DNA from: Lithobates sylvaticus | Lineage: Eukaryota; Chordata; Amphibia; Anura; Ranidae | Reading direction: 5' to 3' | NCBI GenBank assembly: GCA_028564925.1 | Contig: CM053030.1 | Coordinates: 6,479,698-6,543,697 of the forward strand | DNA: 64,000 nt | In this document: one piece after another, positions 32,543-43,989 of the stretch | How positions within the stretch are numbered: position 1 is the first letter of the stretch | How the letters are laid out: each line of letters begins with the position of its first letter | Made by a program: the position numbers and the translations under genes | The notes under the pieces: generated by a model | Databases searched by the model: none | What the model was told of the DNA's origin: nothing | What the model saw: only the letters and a program-made list of their open reading frames with translations

Positions 32543-33000
32543 TGACGCCGTTGTCTGTCTCTGTCTGTCTGTTGTACGGACTTTTCTTTTTGCTTTTCAG
32601 TTGCAGAAAAAGAGAGAAACACAAATGGCTCTGCGTTGTATGCAGGGAGGTGGGGGAGGGGGGACTCGTCTGTCACAGAACGTGGCATTGCGTCCCCAAT
32701 TACAGCTAATTTAATATGTTCTGTTGGCATTTCTAACGAATCGTTGCGTTTCGAGTTCTTAAAATTCAGAAAATTACTGTTTTTGTTATTTAAATTTTGT
32801 GTTTTTCAATGTATAAACTTTGTATCCACTGCAAGAGTCTGCGTTGTCTCATTTTATTGAATATAATATCTGCTTCTTTAGCATTTATTTATTTATTTTT
32901 TCCTGGAAAAACTTTTTGTTGACGTGACTTGATAAGGAAGAGCTAAATGCAGCGCCCTCTACCCTGTGGCGGGAAAACAACACAAAAAATAAAAAACATT
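32543..33000 (+). other. DHX30: DHX30 3' UTR (probable)
   Basis: Sequence without recognisable repeats after the stop codon. A canonical AATAAA lies at 32988-32993, and another AATAAA at 33258-33263 could be an alternative end. The exact cleavage site is not visible. Confidence 0.6.
32988..32993 (+). promoter_or_regulatory. Polyadenylation signal AATAAA for DHX30
   Basis: Canonical hexamer about 450 nt after the stop codon. Confidence 0.5.
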
Positions 33001-33436
33001 CTGGGCTGATGTCACCCAATCATAAGGAGGAAGAGGCGCTTAGAAGAAAGGTCCCTGTGCTGAGTATTGTGATTGGTTGGGATTTGTCCACAAAGTCAAA
33101 AAACAGCCAGGTACTAGCAAAAAAAAGACAAACGCCATCGGTCCGTGTCAGCGTGATGGCGCCACCGCTTGGCTCCACCCTTACGCGTATCGCTCCAGAG
33201 AATGACGTCTTCAGAGGGTTGCCGGAGATTACATTTTTGGAGTGTATGGATGTTTTTAATAAAACCATGTTTAGAAGTACTACACTATGGGGGTTTTCTC
33301 CTCCTTCCGCTCTGTGTGCGAGAAGCTGACTGGAGTAGATGTGATTATTTTGGTGGAAGCCGGACATTTATTCAAGTGGGAAGGATTTTAGGGCATCTCC
33401 TTTCTGGTGACCAATATTAGACCTCCATTCTCATGA
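33001..33436. other. Intergenic, no recognised feature
   Basis: Possible extended DHX30 3' UTR up to an AATAAA at 33258. Otherwise nothing recognised. Confidence 0.4.
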
Positions 33437-33447
33437 GGTCTCTGTTA

Positions 33448-33560
33448 ACGCTTAAGGTCCAGCTGCCGCATTTATGCTGCGGAAGGTTGGCTCCCCTGCA
33501 TGAATTACAGTCATTGCGCGGCGGCACGTGCCCGCAGGTCGGGTGGACTCGGTGTCAGAC
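33448..33560. mobile_element. Truncated TTAA-type element (X-like)
   Basis: Begins after TTAA (33444-33447). The text gttggctcccctgcatgaat and gtgcccgcaggtcgggtgga matches the element at 43461. The rest is replaced by a minisatellite. Confidence 0.6.
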
Positions 33561-34235
33561 TCCCACTGACACCAACGATGGGGCACCATTCCTCCCACTA
33601 ATACCAATGATGGGGTACCATTCTTCCCACTGATACCAACAATGGGGTACCAATTCTCCCACTGATGGGGCACCAATTCTCCCACTGATACCAACGATGG
33701 GGCACCAATTCTCCCACTGATACCAACGATGGGGCACCATTCCTCCCACTGATACCAATGATGGGGCACTTTTCCTCCCACTGACACCAATGATGGGTCA
33801 CAATTCCTCCCACTCACACCAATGATGGGGCACCATTCCTCCCACTGATACCAACGATGGGGCACTATTCCTCCCACTGATAATGATGGGGCACCAACAA
33901 TGGGGTACCATTTCTCCCACTGACACCAACGATAGGGCACCATTCTTCCCACTGATACCAACAATGGGGAAACAATTCTCCCACTGAAACCAACGATGGG
34001 GCACAATTCCTCCCACTGATAACGATGGGGCACTATTCCTCCCACTGATACAATGGGGCACTATTCCTCCCACTGACACCAATGATGGGGCACTATTCCT
34101 CCCACTGACACCAATGATGGGGTATTGCTTACTTCTATAGACAGCTGGGCATTTTCTACTCCCACCAGCCAGTCTGGCACTAAAGCCTGAGGCACAGTAA
34201 ACTGGCCCTTTGCTTAGACGGTTTGGAGACCCCCT
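33556..34235. mobile_element. hAT-type MITE with minisatellite, reverse orientation
   Basis: The right end gtttggagaccccctg (to 34235) is the hAT end seen at 27023. The interior is a 32-33-bp array with unit ccactgataccaacgatggg plus gcaccattcctc, the reverse complement of the family at 27165. The other end is unclear. Confidence 0.7.
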
Positions 34236-34852
34236 GATCTAGGCCTTGTATGTTATTGGCATGTAATATTTGTTAATCAGTAGGCATCTGCCTATAGACA
34301 CAAGTTTATCACTTTATGGTGTTGAAAAGGTCCCATGTCTGTTGCCTGGGTCTTCTCCATTTATTCCACTCCACTGCAGATTTACAGGTGCTCGGAGGAA
34401 TTGTTTTCTTCTTTTCCAACCTTCACAACTGCTGCCCACCCACCATCCTTTTTACTTACAATGGATGCAGTTCAGACTGGGGCAGGAAACATGGCGCCGG
34501 ACCCCCAATGTCATTTCCCCCCAGTAAATTTTCTGTTGATGCAATATTATTTTTTTGTAATTTTTTTTATGTTTATTCAACCAATTACAGTTTAAATTAG
34601 AGTCCAACACTATTCATGTAATCAATATTCTTACTGTACAATTGCAGCCATATACAGTGCCTTGAAAGTATTCATACCCCTTGAAATTTTCCACATTTCG
34701 TCATGTTACAACCAAAAACTTAAATGTATTTTATGTGATCGACCAACACAAAGTGGCACATAATTCTGAAGTGGAAGGAAAATGATACAAATAAATATGT
34801 GAAAAGTGTGTGTGGGGGGGGGGGGGGGGCATTTGTATGGCGCCCCCCGGAG

Positions 34853-35990
34853 TCAATACTTTGTAGAACCCCCTTTCTCTACAAGTCTTTTTGGGGGTGT
34901 CTCTACCAGCTTTGCACATCTAGAGAGGACGTTTTTGCCCCATTCTTCTTTGTAAAATATCTCAAGCTCTGTCAGATTGGATGGAGAGCGTCTGTGAACA
35001 GCAATTTCCATGTCTTGCTGCAGATTCTCAATGTGATTTAGGTCTGGACTGTGACTGGGCCATTCTAACACATGGATATGCTTTGATCTAAACCAGGGGT
35101 CTCAAACTGGTGGCCCTCCAGCTGTTGCGAAACTACAAGTCCCATGAGGCATTGCAAGGCTGACAGTTACAAGCATGACTCCCAAAGGCAGAGGCATGAT
35201 GGGACTTGTAGTTTCGCAACATCTGGAGAGCCGCCAGTTTGAGACCCCTGATCTAAACCATTCCATTGTAGCTCTGGCTGTATGTTTAGGGTCGTTGTCC
35301 TGCTGGAAGGTGAACCTCCCCCCCAGTCTCAAGTCTTTTGCAGACTCTAACAGGTTTTCTTCTAAGATTGTCCTGTATTTGTCTCCATCCATCTTCCCAT
35401 CAACTCTGACCAGCTTCCCTGTCCCTGCTGAAGAAAACCATCCCCACCACATGATGCTGCCACTGACATGTTTCACGGTGGGGACGGTGTGTTCAGGGGG
35501 ATGGGCAGTGTTAGTTTCCCCCACACATAGCGTTTTGATTTTAGGCCAAAAAGTAGAATTTTGGTCTCATGTGACCAGATCACCTTCTTCCACATGTTTG
35601 CTCCCCTCCCCCACATGGCTTCTCACAAACTACAAACAGGACTTCTTATGACTTACTTTCTCCAATGTCTTTCTTCTTGTCACTCTTCCATAAAGGGCAG
35701 ATTTGTGGAGAACACGACTAATAGTTGTCCTGTGGACAGACTCTCCCCCCTGAGCTGTGGATCTCTGCAGCTCCTCCAGAGTTACCATGGGCCTCTTGGC
35801 TCTTCTCTGATGAATGCTCTCCTTGCCCGGCCGGGGTCAGTTTAGGTGGACGGCCATGTCTTGGTAGGTTTGCGGTTGTGCCATACTCTTTCCATTTTCC
35901 GATGATGGATTGAACAGAGCTCCGTGAGATGGTCAAAGCTTGGGAGATATTATTATAACCTGACCCTGCTTTATACTTCTCCACAACTTT
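34853..35990 (-). pseudogene. Tc1-like transposase, broken and split by insertion
   Basis: Minus-strand pieces: HTH region SISRSSVQSIIGKWKEYGTT-like (35984-35718), then VSGSIMWWGWFSSAGTGKLV and [18 protein letters not shown] (35524 to the MITE), then SPDLNHIENLQQD (35071-34853). The MITE falls between the second Asp motif and the final Glu motif. The first piece also changes frame before 35524. Confidence 0.9.
35094..35250. mobile_element. hAT-type MITE with perfect 8-bp target duplication
   Basis: Ends caggggtctcaaactggtgg and gccgccagtttgagacccctg-type inverted repeat. atctaaac stands at 35086-35093 and 35251-35258. The element is almost entirely palindromic. Confidence 0.95.
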
Positions 35991-36807
35991 ATCCCTGACC
36001 TGTCTGGTGTGTTCCTTGGCCTTCAGAATGCTGTGCTTTGCTCACTAAGGTTCTCTAACAAACCTCTGAGGGCTTCACAGAACAGCTGAATTGATACTGA
36101 GATTACATGACACTCCATTGGTGGACTCCATTTACTAATTAAGTGACTTCTGAAGGCAATTGGTTCCACTAGATTTTAGGTATCAGAGTAAAGGGGGCTG
36201 AATACAAATGCCCCCCCCCCCCACACACTTTTCACATTCATTTGTTAAAAAAAAAAATGTTGAAAACCATTTTCCTTCTACTTCACAATTATGGTTTGTG
36301 TTGGTCTATCACATAAAATACATTTATGTTTTTGGTTGTAACATGACAAAATGTGGAAAATTTCAAGGGGTACGAATACTTTTTCAAGGCACTGTATGTC
36401 TTATCTTTATCTAGACGCAGGCCAATGGGAGGGCATGTCATGGCATTACAGCTCTCACAGTAAAGAACACTTTTCCCTGACGCCAACATGGCAGCATACA
36501 TGTGATATAGCTCTATTCAAAGTAGCAGGGAGGGGACTTGGACTTTGTAGGCACCATACAAACAAAATATTTAGAAAAAGGATTTTTAATATTTAAAAGG
36601 AAGTTACAATGTATAAATGCATGTTTAAAAAAACACATTTGCTCGCCGCCATTGATGTATTAAAGAACCGCAAGTGCATCATAATGTATAAAGCCAAAGG
36701 GACACAGATACACCAACTATTAGAGTTGACTTTCAAGAATCGTAGAATGTCCAATAGTAAGGCAGAGATGCAGTAAGGCGGTGATGTCATCATATAGCAC
36801 AGAAACA

Positions 36808-36850
36808 GGCTCTACATGTTTCGCGTACAATTTAACGCTGCATCTGGAGC
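36808..36850 (-). ncRNA. Decayed hammerhead-like motif (minus strand)
   Basis: Minus strand reads GCTC, a damaged core CAGATGCA, stem II GCGT/ACGC, GAAA, palindromic CATG, TA, GAGC. Stem I, stem II and the cleavage dinucleotide are kept, but the core has a substitution and an extra base, so it should be inactive. Confidence 0.5.
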
Positions 36851-37052
36851 TGGATATATAGTGACTGGCAAAGGAAATGAGATAAAAAAAAACATAATAA
36901 ATATAAATGTACAATATTGATTTACATTTTTTTACATTATTTATTATTATTATACTATTGGACATTCTACGATTCTTGAAAGTCAAATCTAATAGTTGGT
37001 GTATCTACGTCCCTTTGGCTTTATACATTATGATGCACTTGCGGTTCTTTAA

Positions 37053-38013
37053 CCACTTTCAGCTCCGGACCAATTTGCAGCCAAAGGACCAGGCCCCTTT
37101 TTGCGATTCGGCACTGCGCCGCTTTAACTGACAATTGCGCGGTCGTGCGACGTGGCTCCCAAACAAAATTGACGTCCTTTTTTTCCCACAAATAGAGCTT
37201 TCTTTTGGTGGTATTTGATCGCCCCTGCGGTTTTTATTTTTTGCGCTATAAACAAAAAAGAGCGACAATTTTGAAAAAAAAAAACACATTCTTTTTTATT
37301 TTTTGCTATAATAAATATCCCCCAAAAATATATAAAAAAACTTTTTTTTCCCTCAGTTTAGGCCGATACGTATTCTTCTACATATTTTTGGTAAAAAAAA
37401 AAATCGCAATAAGCGATCATTGATTGGTTTGCGCAGAAGTTATAGCGTTTACAAGATAGGGGATAGTTTTTTAGCATTTTTATTAGTAATGGCGGCGATC
37501 AGCGATTTTTATTGTGACTGCGACATTATGGCGGACACATCGGACATTTTTTGACACATTTTTGGGACCATTGTCATTTATACAGCAATCAATGCTATTT
37601 AAATGCATTGATTCCTGTATAAATGACACTGGCAGTGAATGGGTTAACCACTAGGGGGCAGTGTAGGGGTTAAGTATGCCTAGGGGTGTGTTTCTTACTG
37701 TGGGGGGGCGTGGCTGTCAGCTAGTGAATGCTGATCTCTGCTCCAATCACAGGGAGAGCAGAGATCGGCGTCACTAGTTGCTAGGCAGAACGGGGAGATG
37801 CTGTGTATTTCCGCATCTCCCCGTTCAGCCTTCCCGTGAGACGATCGCAGGTGTCCCTGCGGCGATCGGGACCCGCGACCGTCCTCACGGGGGTCCCGAC
37901 AGGCGCGCTCCCCGATGGCACGGACGGCATTAAAGAGGGACTTATATATACGCCCTCCTGCCTGTCCGTGCCATTCTGCCGACATATATCGTCGTGCGCC
38001 GGTCGGGAACCGG
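37053..38013. mobile_element. TTAA-flanked transposon family X, copy 3
   Basis: Starts ccactttcagctccggacca and ends gcgccggtcgggaaccgg, with TTAA at 37049-37052 and 38014-38017. Homologous over most of its length to 29009-29949. Confidence 0.9.
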
Positions 38014-38309
38014 TTAATACATCAATGGTGGCAAGCAAATGTGTTTTTTTAAACATGCATTTATACATTGCAACTTCCTTTTAAATATTAAAAATCCTTT
38101 GTCTAAATATTTTTTTGTATGGTGCCTACAAAATCCAAGTCCCCTCCCTGCTTCTTTGAATATATTATTAGGACGCGGCACATTGGTATATATTTGGTAT
38201 CCACAGTACCACACTGTTTTAAGGATACTATTTTCTTTATTGTGATATAGCTCTGCTACTCAAAAGGACCTGTTTAATTAAAAGTTAAGCTAGAGCAACC
38301 TTCCCTATT

Positions 38310-38750
38310 CTATTATTTCCGGCAGAGACGGTACATCCAGCTTGCGTCGGTTAGGTACCAAGTGTCCAAAATGTCTACCTTCAAGCCGCTACCTTCCTCT
38401 GGAAGGCTGTTTGTGTTTCCATCAGGCAAGTTCAGAGGAGGAACCGACAGCAAATCTTTGTCATCTTGAAGTTGGAAGGTCACCCAGAAAACTTAGAGTG
38501 CGATCAGACAAGAGCCTCCAGCAGTGGCAGAGGCTCATTCAGCTCGGTCCATTTTTACATCTTTATGTTCGGGGGTAACACATGCGAAAAGGTCCATGAA
38601 GACATCTTCAAAGCAGCAGGCTGGTTGCCGCAGTGCACCTCCCTCAGGCGCTACAGAGAAGATCCAGGGGACTCGTACGTCAACGGACTTCGACAGAAAG
38701 AAGGTCCAGGCCTCCATGGCCATTGTAATAAAGTTTGATTATACATGTTA
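38310..38750 (+). other. Unidentified mildly coding-like segment
   Basis: Open frames of 60-90 codons overlap here, and an aataaag lies near 38728. The products are not recognised. It could be the remains of a mobile-element gene. Confidence 0.25.
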
Positions 38751-39106
38751 GGCCTCCCTGTTCAGCTCGTTATTTAATCACATGTATGCTGCAATGGTGG
38801 CATCCGGAAACCAGAAAATTGTATCAAATGCTTACAGTAAATTTTTAGTGATGCACCAATATATTGGCCGCTGAAAATGGAAATGGGTTATGTGCGTTTT
38901 GCCAATAAGAGAAGAAAGAAAGGGGAGGGAAAAAAAAAAAAAAAGGTACAGAGAATTGCACGCTACCATGGGAAATTGACTTTAGTGCAAAATCATGTCC
39001 CATTGACTTTGATGCAAAAACACCCCCTATTGACTGCAATAATAATAATTTAAAAAAAATCACGTCGCATTGAGTTTGGCACAAAAGTGCCAGCAACATT
39101 AATTAA

Positions 39107-40579
39107 CCACCTAAACCCCCTTCCTAACCAGACCAATTTTCAGCTTTCGGCGCTCTCACACTTTGAATGACAATTACTCAGTCATGCAAGACTGTACCCA
39201 TATGACATTTTTGTCCTTTTTTTCATACAACTAGAGCTTTCTCTTGGTGATATTTAACCACTTCCCACCCGGCCAATGTACATATATGGCCGGGTGGGAG
39301 CCGTCTACTTCTGATAGGACTTTCCGGAACGTCCTTCAGAAGTAGAGGGATCGCGCGCGCCGTGTCACCCGGACACGGCGCATCTCGGATCGGCAGGAGG
39401 GCTCGGTGATTGGCCCTCCTGATCACATGACGGCCGTGTCGAATCACAGCCGTCATGTGATGTAAACAAACAGCCGGTTGCTAGGCAATCGGCCCTCCTC
39501 TCCTCACATGGAAGTTGTCAGTGAGGAGAGGATATCGGATCGCTGCAGCCGGCTGGTGATCAGTGAGTATTAGCTGTTTTTTTTTACAGTTTTTTTACTC
39601 ACTGATCACCAGTGTAGTGTCCCCACAGTAAAACACACATGTCCCCACAGTAAAACACACATGTCCCCAAATAATAAAAAAAAAACACATGTCCCTCACA
39701 TATGTCCCAGTAAAATAACATGTGCCAATGATTATCTGCACACATATGTCCGTGATCACCTGCACACCCCTTTTACATGATCATTTGCGTACATATGTCC
39801 GTGATCCAATTATTATACACTTAACGGATTTTTTTTTTACAAAAAACATGTAGCAGAATACATTTTGGCTTAAATTTATGACAAAATTTGATTTTATTGG
39901 ATTTCTTTTAAAAAAGGAGAAAATATTTTTCTTCAAAATTTCCGCTGTTTTCGCAAAAAATAAAAAAACGGAGTCGCGAATAAATACCAAACTAAAGCTC
40001 TATTTGTGCGAACCAAATGATAAAAAATTAATTTGGTTACAGCATTGCATGACCGTGCAATTGTCACTGAAAGAGCAAGAGCGCTGCAAGCTGAAAATTG
40101 GTCTGGGCAGGAAGGGTGTTTAAGTGCACAGTATTGTAGTGGTTAATCACAGCTGGGTTTTCTTTTTTTGCGCTACAAATCAAAAAAGCCTGAAAATTCG
40201 GTAAAAAAAAAATAAATAAATTATTCTTTGCTTTGCTTAAATTTGCTTAAATTTATGGCAGTATGGCACAGTATTGTCACTGAACAGCGCGGTGGGCACT
40301 ACACATCCAGCCCACAGCGCTGCTGCAATCTCTACCCCTCTCCGCTTCTCCCCTCTCACTGTACCGATCGGTACAGAGAGGGGGGAGGAGCCAGCGTCAT
40401 GACGCAACACCGGTTTACAAGCAATCGCTCTGTCATTTGACGGAGCGATCACATGGTAAATGGCCGCTATCAGCGGCCGTTTACCGTGATGCAACGGGTC
40501 CTCTGGACCCGGTGGTCACAGATGTTCCCAGGGCGTGCGGGAGCAAGATTCTCTCATCTATGGCCCGGTCGGCAAGTGG
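39107..40579. mobile_element. TTAA-flanked element, outer of a nested pair
   Basis: TTAA at 39103-39106 and 40580-40583. Begins ccacctaaacccccttccta and ends ggcccggtcggcaagtgg. It is split by the element at 39258-40142. Confidence 0.8.
39258..40142. mobile_element. TTAA-flanked element nested in another
   Basis: TTAA at 39254-39257 and 40143-40146. Begins ccacttcccacccggccaat and ends gtgcacagtattgtagtgg. Removal restores the ggtgatatttaa-tcacagc text expected for the outer element. Confidence 0.85.
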
Positions 40580-40729
40580 TTAAATAAATTTATTTTTTCC
40601 CATTTGAACTTCGCTTTGGATTTTTTTGAATTTTCAGTTTCCGCACCGGACTTTATTTCGATGCATTCATTTTCGTTTCCTGATGCCAATCCATTGCAGC
40701 ATGAGACCCTTCTTTTTTTATGGAGAATA

Positions 40730-41155
40730 AGGCCCTTTTCACACTGGGGCGGTTTTCAGGCGGTACAGCGCTAAACATAGCGCCTGTACACCACCTGAAA
40801 AAACCGGCCCCATTCACTCCAGTGTGAAAGCCGGCAGGCTTTCACACTGTAGCAGTGCGCTAGCAGGACGACAAAAAAAAAGTCCTGCTAGCAGCATCTT
40901 TGTAGTGGGATAGGAGCGGTGTGTTCACCGCTCCTACCCATTGATTTGAATGGGACAACGCGGCAAAACCGCTGCAAGGCGGCGCTCTGCGGGGGATTTT
41001 AACCCTTTTTCGGCCGCTCGCGGGGGGGGGGGGGGGGGGGGTAAACCACACCGCGAGCGGCCGAATCCCACGGGCAAAACGACGGTAAAGCAGCCCTAAA
41101 TATAGCGCTGCTTTACCATCACCGAGGCTCCCGCCCCAGTGTGAAAGGGACCTAA
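40730..41155. mobile_element. MITE with cctttcacactggggcgg ends
   Basis: Left cccttttcacactggggcgg and right ccgccccagtgtgaaaggga are inverted. The interior has many sub-repeats of ttcacactg and an 18-G run (41024-41041). The superfamily is uncertain (PIF/Harbinger-like is possible). Confidence 0.65.
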
Positions 41156-41324
41156 GGGAAGGTTGCTCTAGCTTTCCTTTTTTTTTTTTTTGATTTAAAC
41201 AGGTCCTGTGGGTGGAAACATGGGCGGAGCTCGATCACATGTATGCTGCCATGGATTGGTATCATAAAAAGGACAATGATGGGTCATATTTGATACAGCT
41301 TTCCATTTTCACTGGCCTCCTACA

Positions 41325-41735
41325 CAAGCAGCCCTTTCACACTGAGCCGCCCCAGGGGGTCGGCGGTAGCCGCTATTTTTAGCAGCGCTTTACCGTCGTT
41401 TTCGCAGCGCTATTCAGCCGCTGGCAGGGTGCTTTTTAACGCCCACTAGCGGCCAAAAAAAAAAAAAAGGGTTAAAACTGCCCACAAAGCACTGCCAAAT
41501 GTTTTCAATGGGCAGGGGCGCTTTAGGAGCGGTGAGTTCACTGCTCCTAATGCACTCCAAAGAAGCTGCTGGCAGGACTTTTTTCTGACGCCCTTTTAGC
41601 GCACCGCTCCAGTGTGAAAGCCCTCTGGCTTTCACACTGGAGTAAATGGAGCCGCTGTTTCAGGGCGCTCTGCAAGCGCTATTTTTAAACGCTAGAACGC
41701 CTGCAAAGCACCGCAAAGGTGAAAGGGGTCTACAT
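41325..41735. mobile_element. Second MITE with cctttcacact ends
   Basis: Begins ccctttcacactgagccgcc and ends aggtgaaaggggtc, with internal aaagccctctggctttcaca. It is related to 40730-41155. Confidence 0.6.
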
Positions 41736-41794
41736 AAATCAGACACAAAAATGTAAAAAAAAAAAAAAAAGAAAAAAGCAGACAGAGGGTGACT

Positions 41795-42200
41795 TCAAGA
41801 AGCTTTTATTTCAGTCTTACAATGAGAAGATGCACTATGATAGAAGATATTGCTATCTGGACAGTCCATAAACAAGAAGGGGAAGAGGCAGCAGAAACGA
41901 GGAACAGGAGGACAACAGTTGTCAGCAAAACTGCTTGAAAAATGAAAACATTGAGAGTTCAAAATGGATTCTCTCCTGAACCATAGAACCGATCCAAGAA
42001 AACCAGGTGGAACTCTCAAGACACCAATTTCTATTGTGAAAGGAAGCCAGGACTCTTGGTGGCAACCAACAGCTCAATTTTCACGACTCAGATCTGGCAA
42101 TACGGGGAAGCCCAATGACCTTCTACAGCGCCATACCCAGGTGGTGGCTACCCACAATGCACAGTATATGCCTTGGCAGGGTTGAGTCATTTTTCACCCT
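41795..42200 (-). other. Repeat-free stretch ending in AATAAA on the minus strand
   Basis: The minus strand runs to an AATAAAAGC element near 41807-41812 with no known repeat in it. It may be a 3' UTR of an unseen transcript. No convincing coding exon was found. Confidence 0.25.
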
Positions 42201-42520
42201 AGGAAAGTGCCGATATCGGCTTCTGCAGGACATAAAAAGGTATAGTTAACCGTTACCAAAAAAAACTGCCTCTAAAGGTAAAGGGTGTCTAGATAAAAAC
42301 AAACTGTGCAACTCGGACCAAAGTTGGATAATGCCCTTGTGATGGGTGGAGACCATGTATGTACCCTCCTCCAAAGCCTGGCCAAAAAACTCCCAGAGAT
42401 GGCTTCATTCTATCCTGCCTTTTTGCCAAGACACTCCCAGCCATTACTGATCACCCCCCCCCCACACTGACCACCCCCACCTATAACACGCAACACTGAG
42501 CTCAGGGCTACTGTATCAGT

Positions 42521-42901
42521 CAGAGGCGGCTCTAGGCTTTGTGAGGCCTTAGGCAAATCTAAGACACACTCACGCCCAAAACAGGAAAAATAATTCAAGT
42601 GGACATTCCCTCCAACTCCCACACACATCAGGCAAATTAGGCGGCCACAAGGCCGCTGGGAGATGCGAGGCCTAAGGTGACCGCCTAATTTGCCTAATTA
42701 GAGAGCCGCCTCTGGCCCAGAGTCGGCTATAGGCTTTGTGAGGCCTTAGGCAAATCTAAGACCCACTCACGCCCAAAACAGGAAAAATAATTCAAGTGGA
42801 CATTCCCTCAAACTCCCACACACGTCAGCCAAATTAGGTGGCCGCAAGGCCACTGGGAGTGGGAGGCCTAAGGCGACCGCCTAATTTGAGAGCCGCCTCT
42901 G
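42521..42901. mobile_element. Tandem dimer of a hAT-type MITE within one 8-bp target duplication
   Basis: Unit 1 is 42521-42714 and unit 2 is 42718-42901, joined by gcc. Each has cagag-cggct and gagagccgcctctg ends. gtatcagt lies at 42513-42520 and 42902-42909. Confidence 0.9.
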
Positions 42902-43460
42902 GTATCAGTTGAGAGAAAAAACAAGTGAGGGGGTTTGATCAGCTTGTTCCCATGATGGAGGGGGTGAGCAGTAAGAGCTGGGAGTGTCTTAGCAACATCC
43001 TAGTAACAAGGCAAGATGGGATGATCCCGTCTCTTGGAAGTTTTTCTTTAGGCTTTGGGAGGTAAGTAAATGGCCTACACTTATAGTAAGGGCATTAAAA
43101 AACAAACACTGCAGCTTTGCAAAAGTTGAATTACCATTGCAGGCTGTATTGTTGGTAAAGGTGACCTGTACCTTTATGTCACTACCCAACAGCCTTCCCA
43201 AGAGAGACACTATACCTGTACCGGGCAGATCCTGAACACCATTTCTGGAAATGAGGGAAGCACTGCATTCAGAAAGGCAGAATGGGATGTTGCCATCTCT
43301 GGGAGTTATTCAGCCAGGATTCAGGAGGTATGCAAATGGCCTACACCTATAGCAAGAGCATTAATTCAACTTTGGCAGAGTTGCAGAGTTTGTTTTTATC
43401 TACAGCTGCCACTTAACTGCACAGGCAGATTTTTTGGGTTAAGGTGAACCATATCTTTAA

Positions 43461-43985
43461 CTGCTTGCCGACCAGCCGCTGTCATATTACGGCAGGTTGG
43501 CTCTCCTGCGTGAATCGCTGTAGCTGTAAGTTAGCTCGCGCAGTTGCGGGCAGCACTTGCGGGCAGAACTTGCTCACGCACGCTGCAGGAGCGTGCCCAC
43601 GGGTCGGGCGGACCCGATGTTCACTGGTGTCCCACGATCGCCTAGTACAGGGGCAGAACAGGGATTTGCCCATGCAAACAAGGCGATTCCCCGTTCTGAC
43701 AGGAGACATGACAGATCTACTGTTCCCAGTGATCAGGAACAGTGATCTCAGTCATGTCCCTGGCACCCAATCTCCCTCCCCCCACAGTTAGAACACCCCC
43801 AGGGAACAGTTAACCCCTTGATTGCTTCCCTGCCAGTGTTATTTTTACAATATTCATTGCATGTGTATAGCACTGATCAATGCAATAATGTCAATGGTCC
43901 CCACAAAGTGTCATTTGGGGTCAGATTTGTCTGCCACAATGTTCCCCCCCCCCCCAAAAAAATAAAATAAAAAATGGCCTGGTCA
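43461..43985. mobile_element. TTAA-flanked X-like element
   Basis: TTAA at 43457-43460 and 43986-43989. Begins ctgcttgccgaccagccgct and ends aaatggcctggtca. A C run interrupts it near 43948. Confidence 0.7.
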
Positions 43986-43989
43986 TTAA

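Larger units (their letters stand above)
34655..36394 (-). mobile_element. Tc1-like transposon interrupted by a hAT-type MITE
   Basis: Inverted ends cagtgccttgaaagtattca and ttttcaaggcactg, with TA on both sides (34653-34654, 36395-36396). A MITE lies inside at 35094-35250. G or C runs interrupt both subterminal regions. Confidence 0.93.
36514..38163. mobile_element. Fold-back element with arms of about 246 bp, interrupted by a TTAA transposon
   Basis: The left arm (36514-36759) is the reverse complement of the right arm (36951-38163 less the insert 37053-38013). Shared text includes ggatttttaatatttaaaag and gaatcgtagaatgtccaata. The spacer holds a hammerhead-like motif on the minus strand. 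Confidence 0.85.
38848..40675. mobile_element. hAT-like outer element hosting nested TTAA elements
   Basis: Left agtgatgcaccaatatattg and right ctttatttcgatgcattc resemble each other as inverted ends. The interior is largely the elements at 39107-40579. The ends are degenerate, so this is tentative. Confidence 0.4.

Noticed and set aside
33452-34045. 197-codon minus-strand frame
   Set aside because: It is the MITE-borne 32-33-bp array read in an open frame.
38342-38751. Overlapping 75-90-codon frames as a possible recombinase remnant
   Set aside because: A weak resemblance to tyrosine-recombinase tails was noticed, but no catalytic set or element ends could be shown. Left as unidentified.
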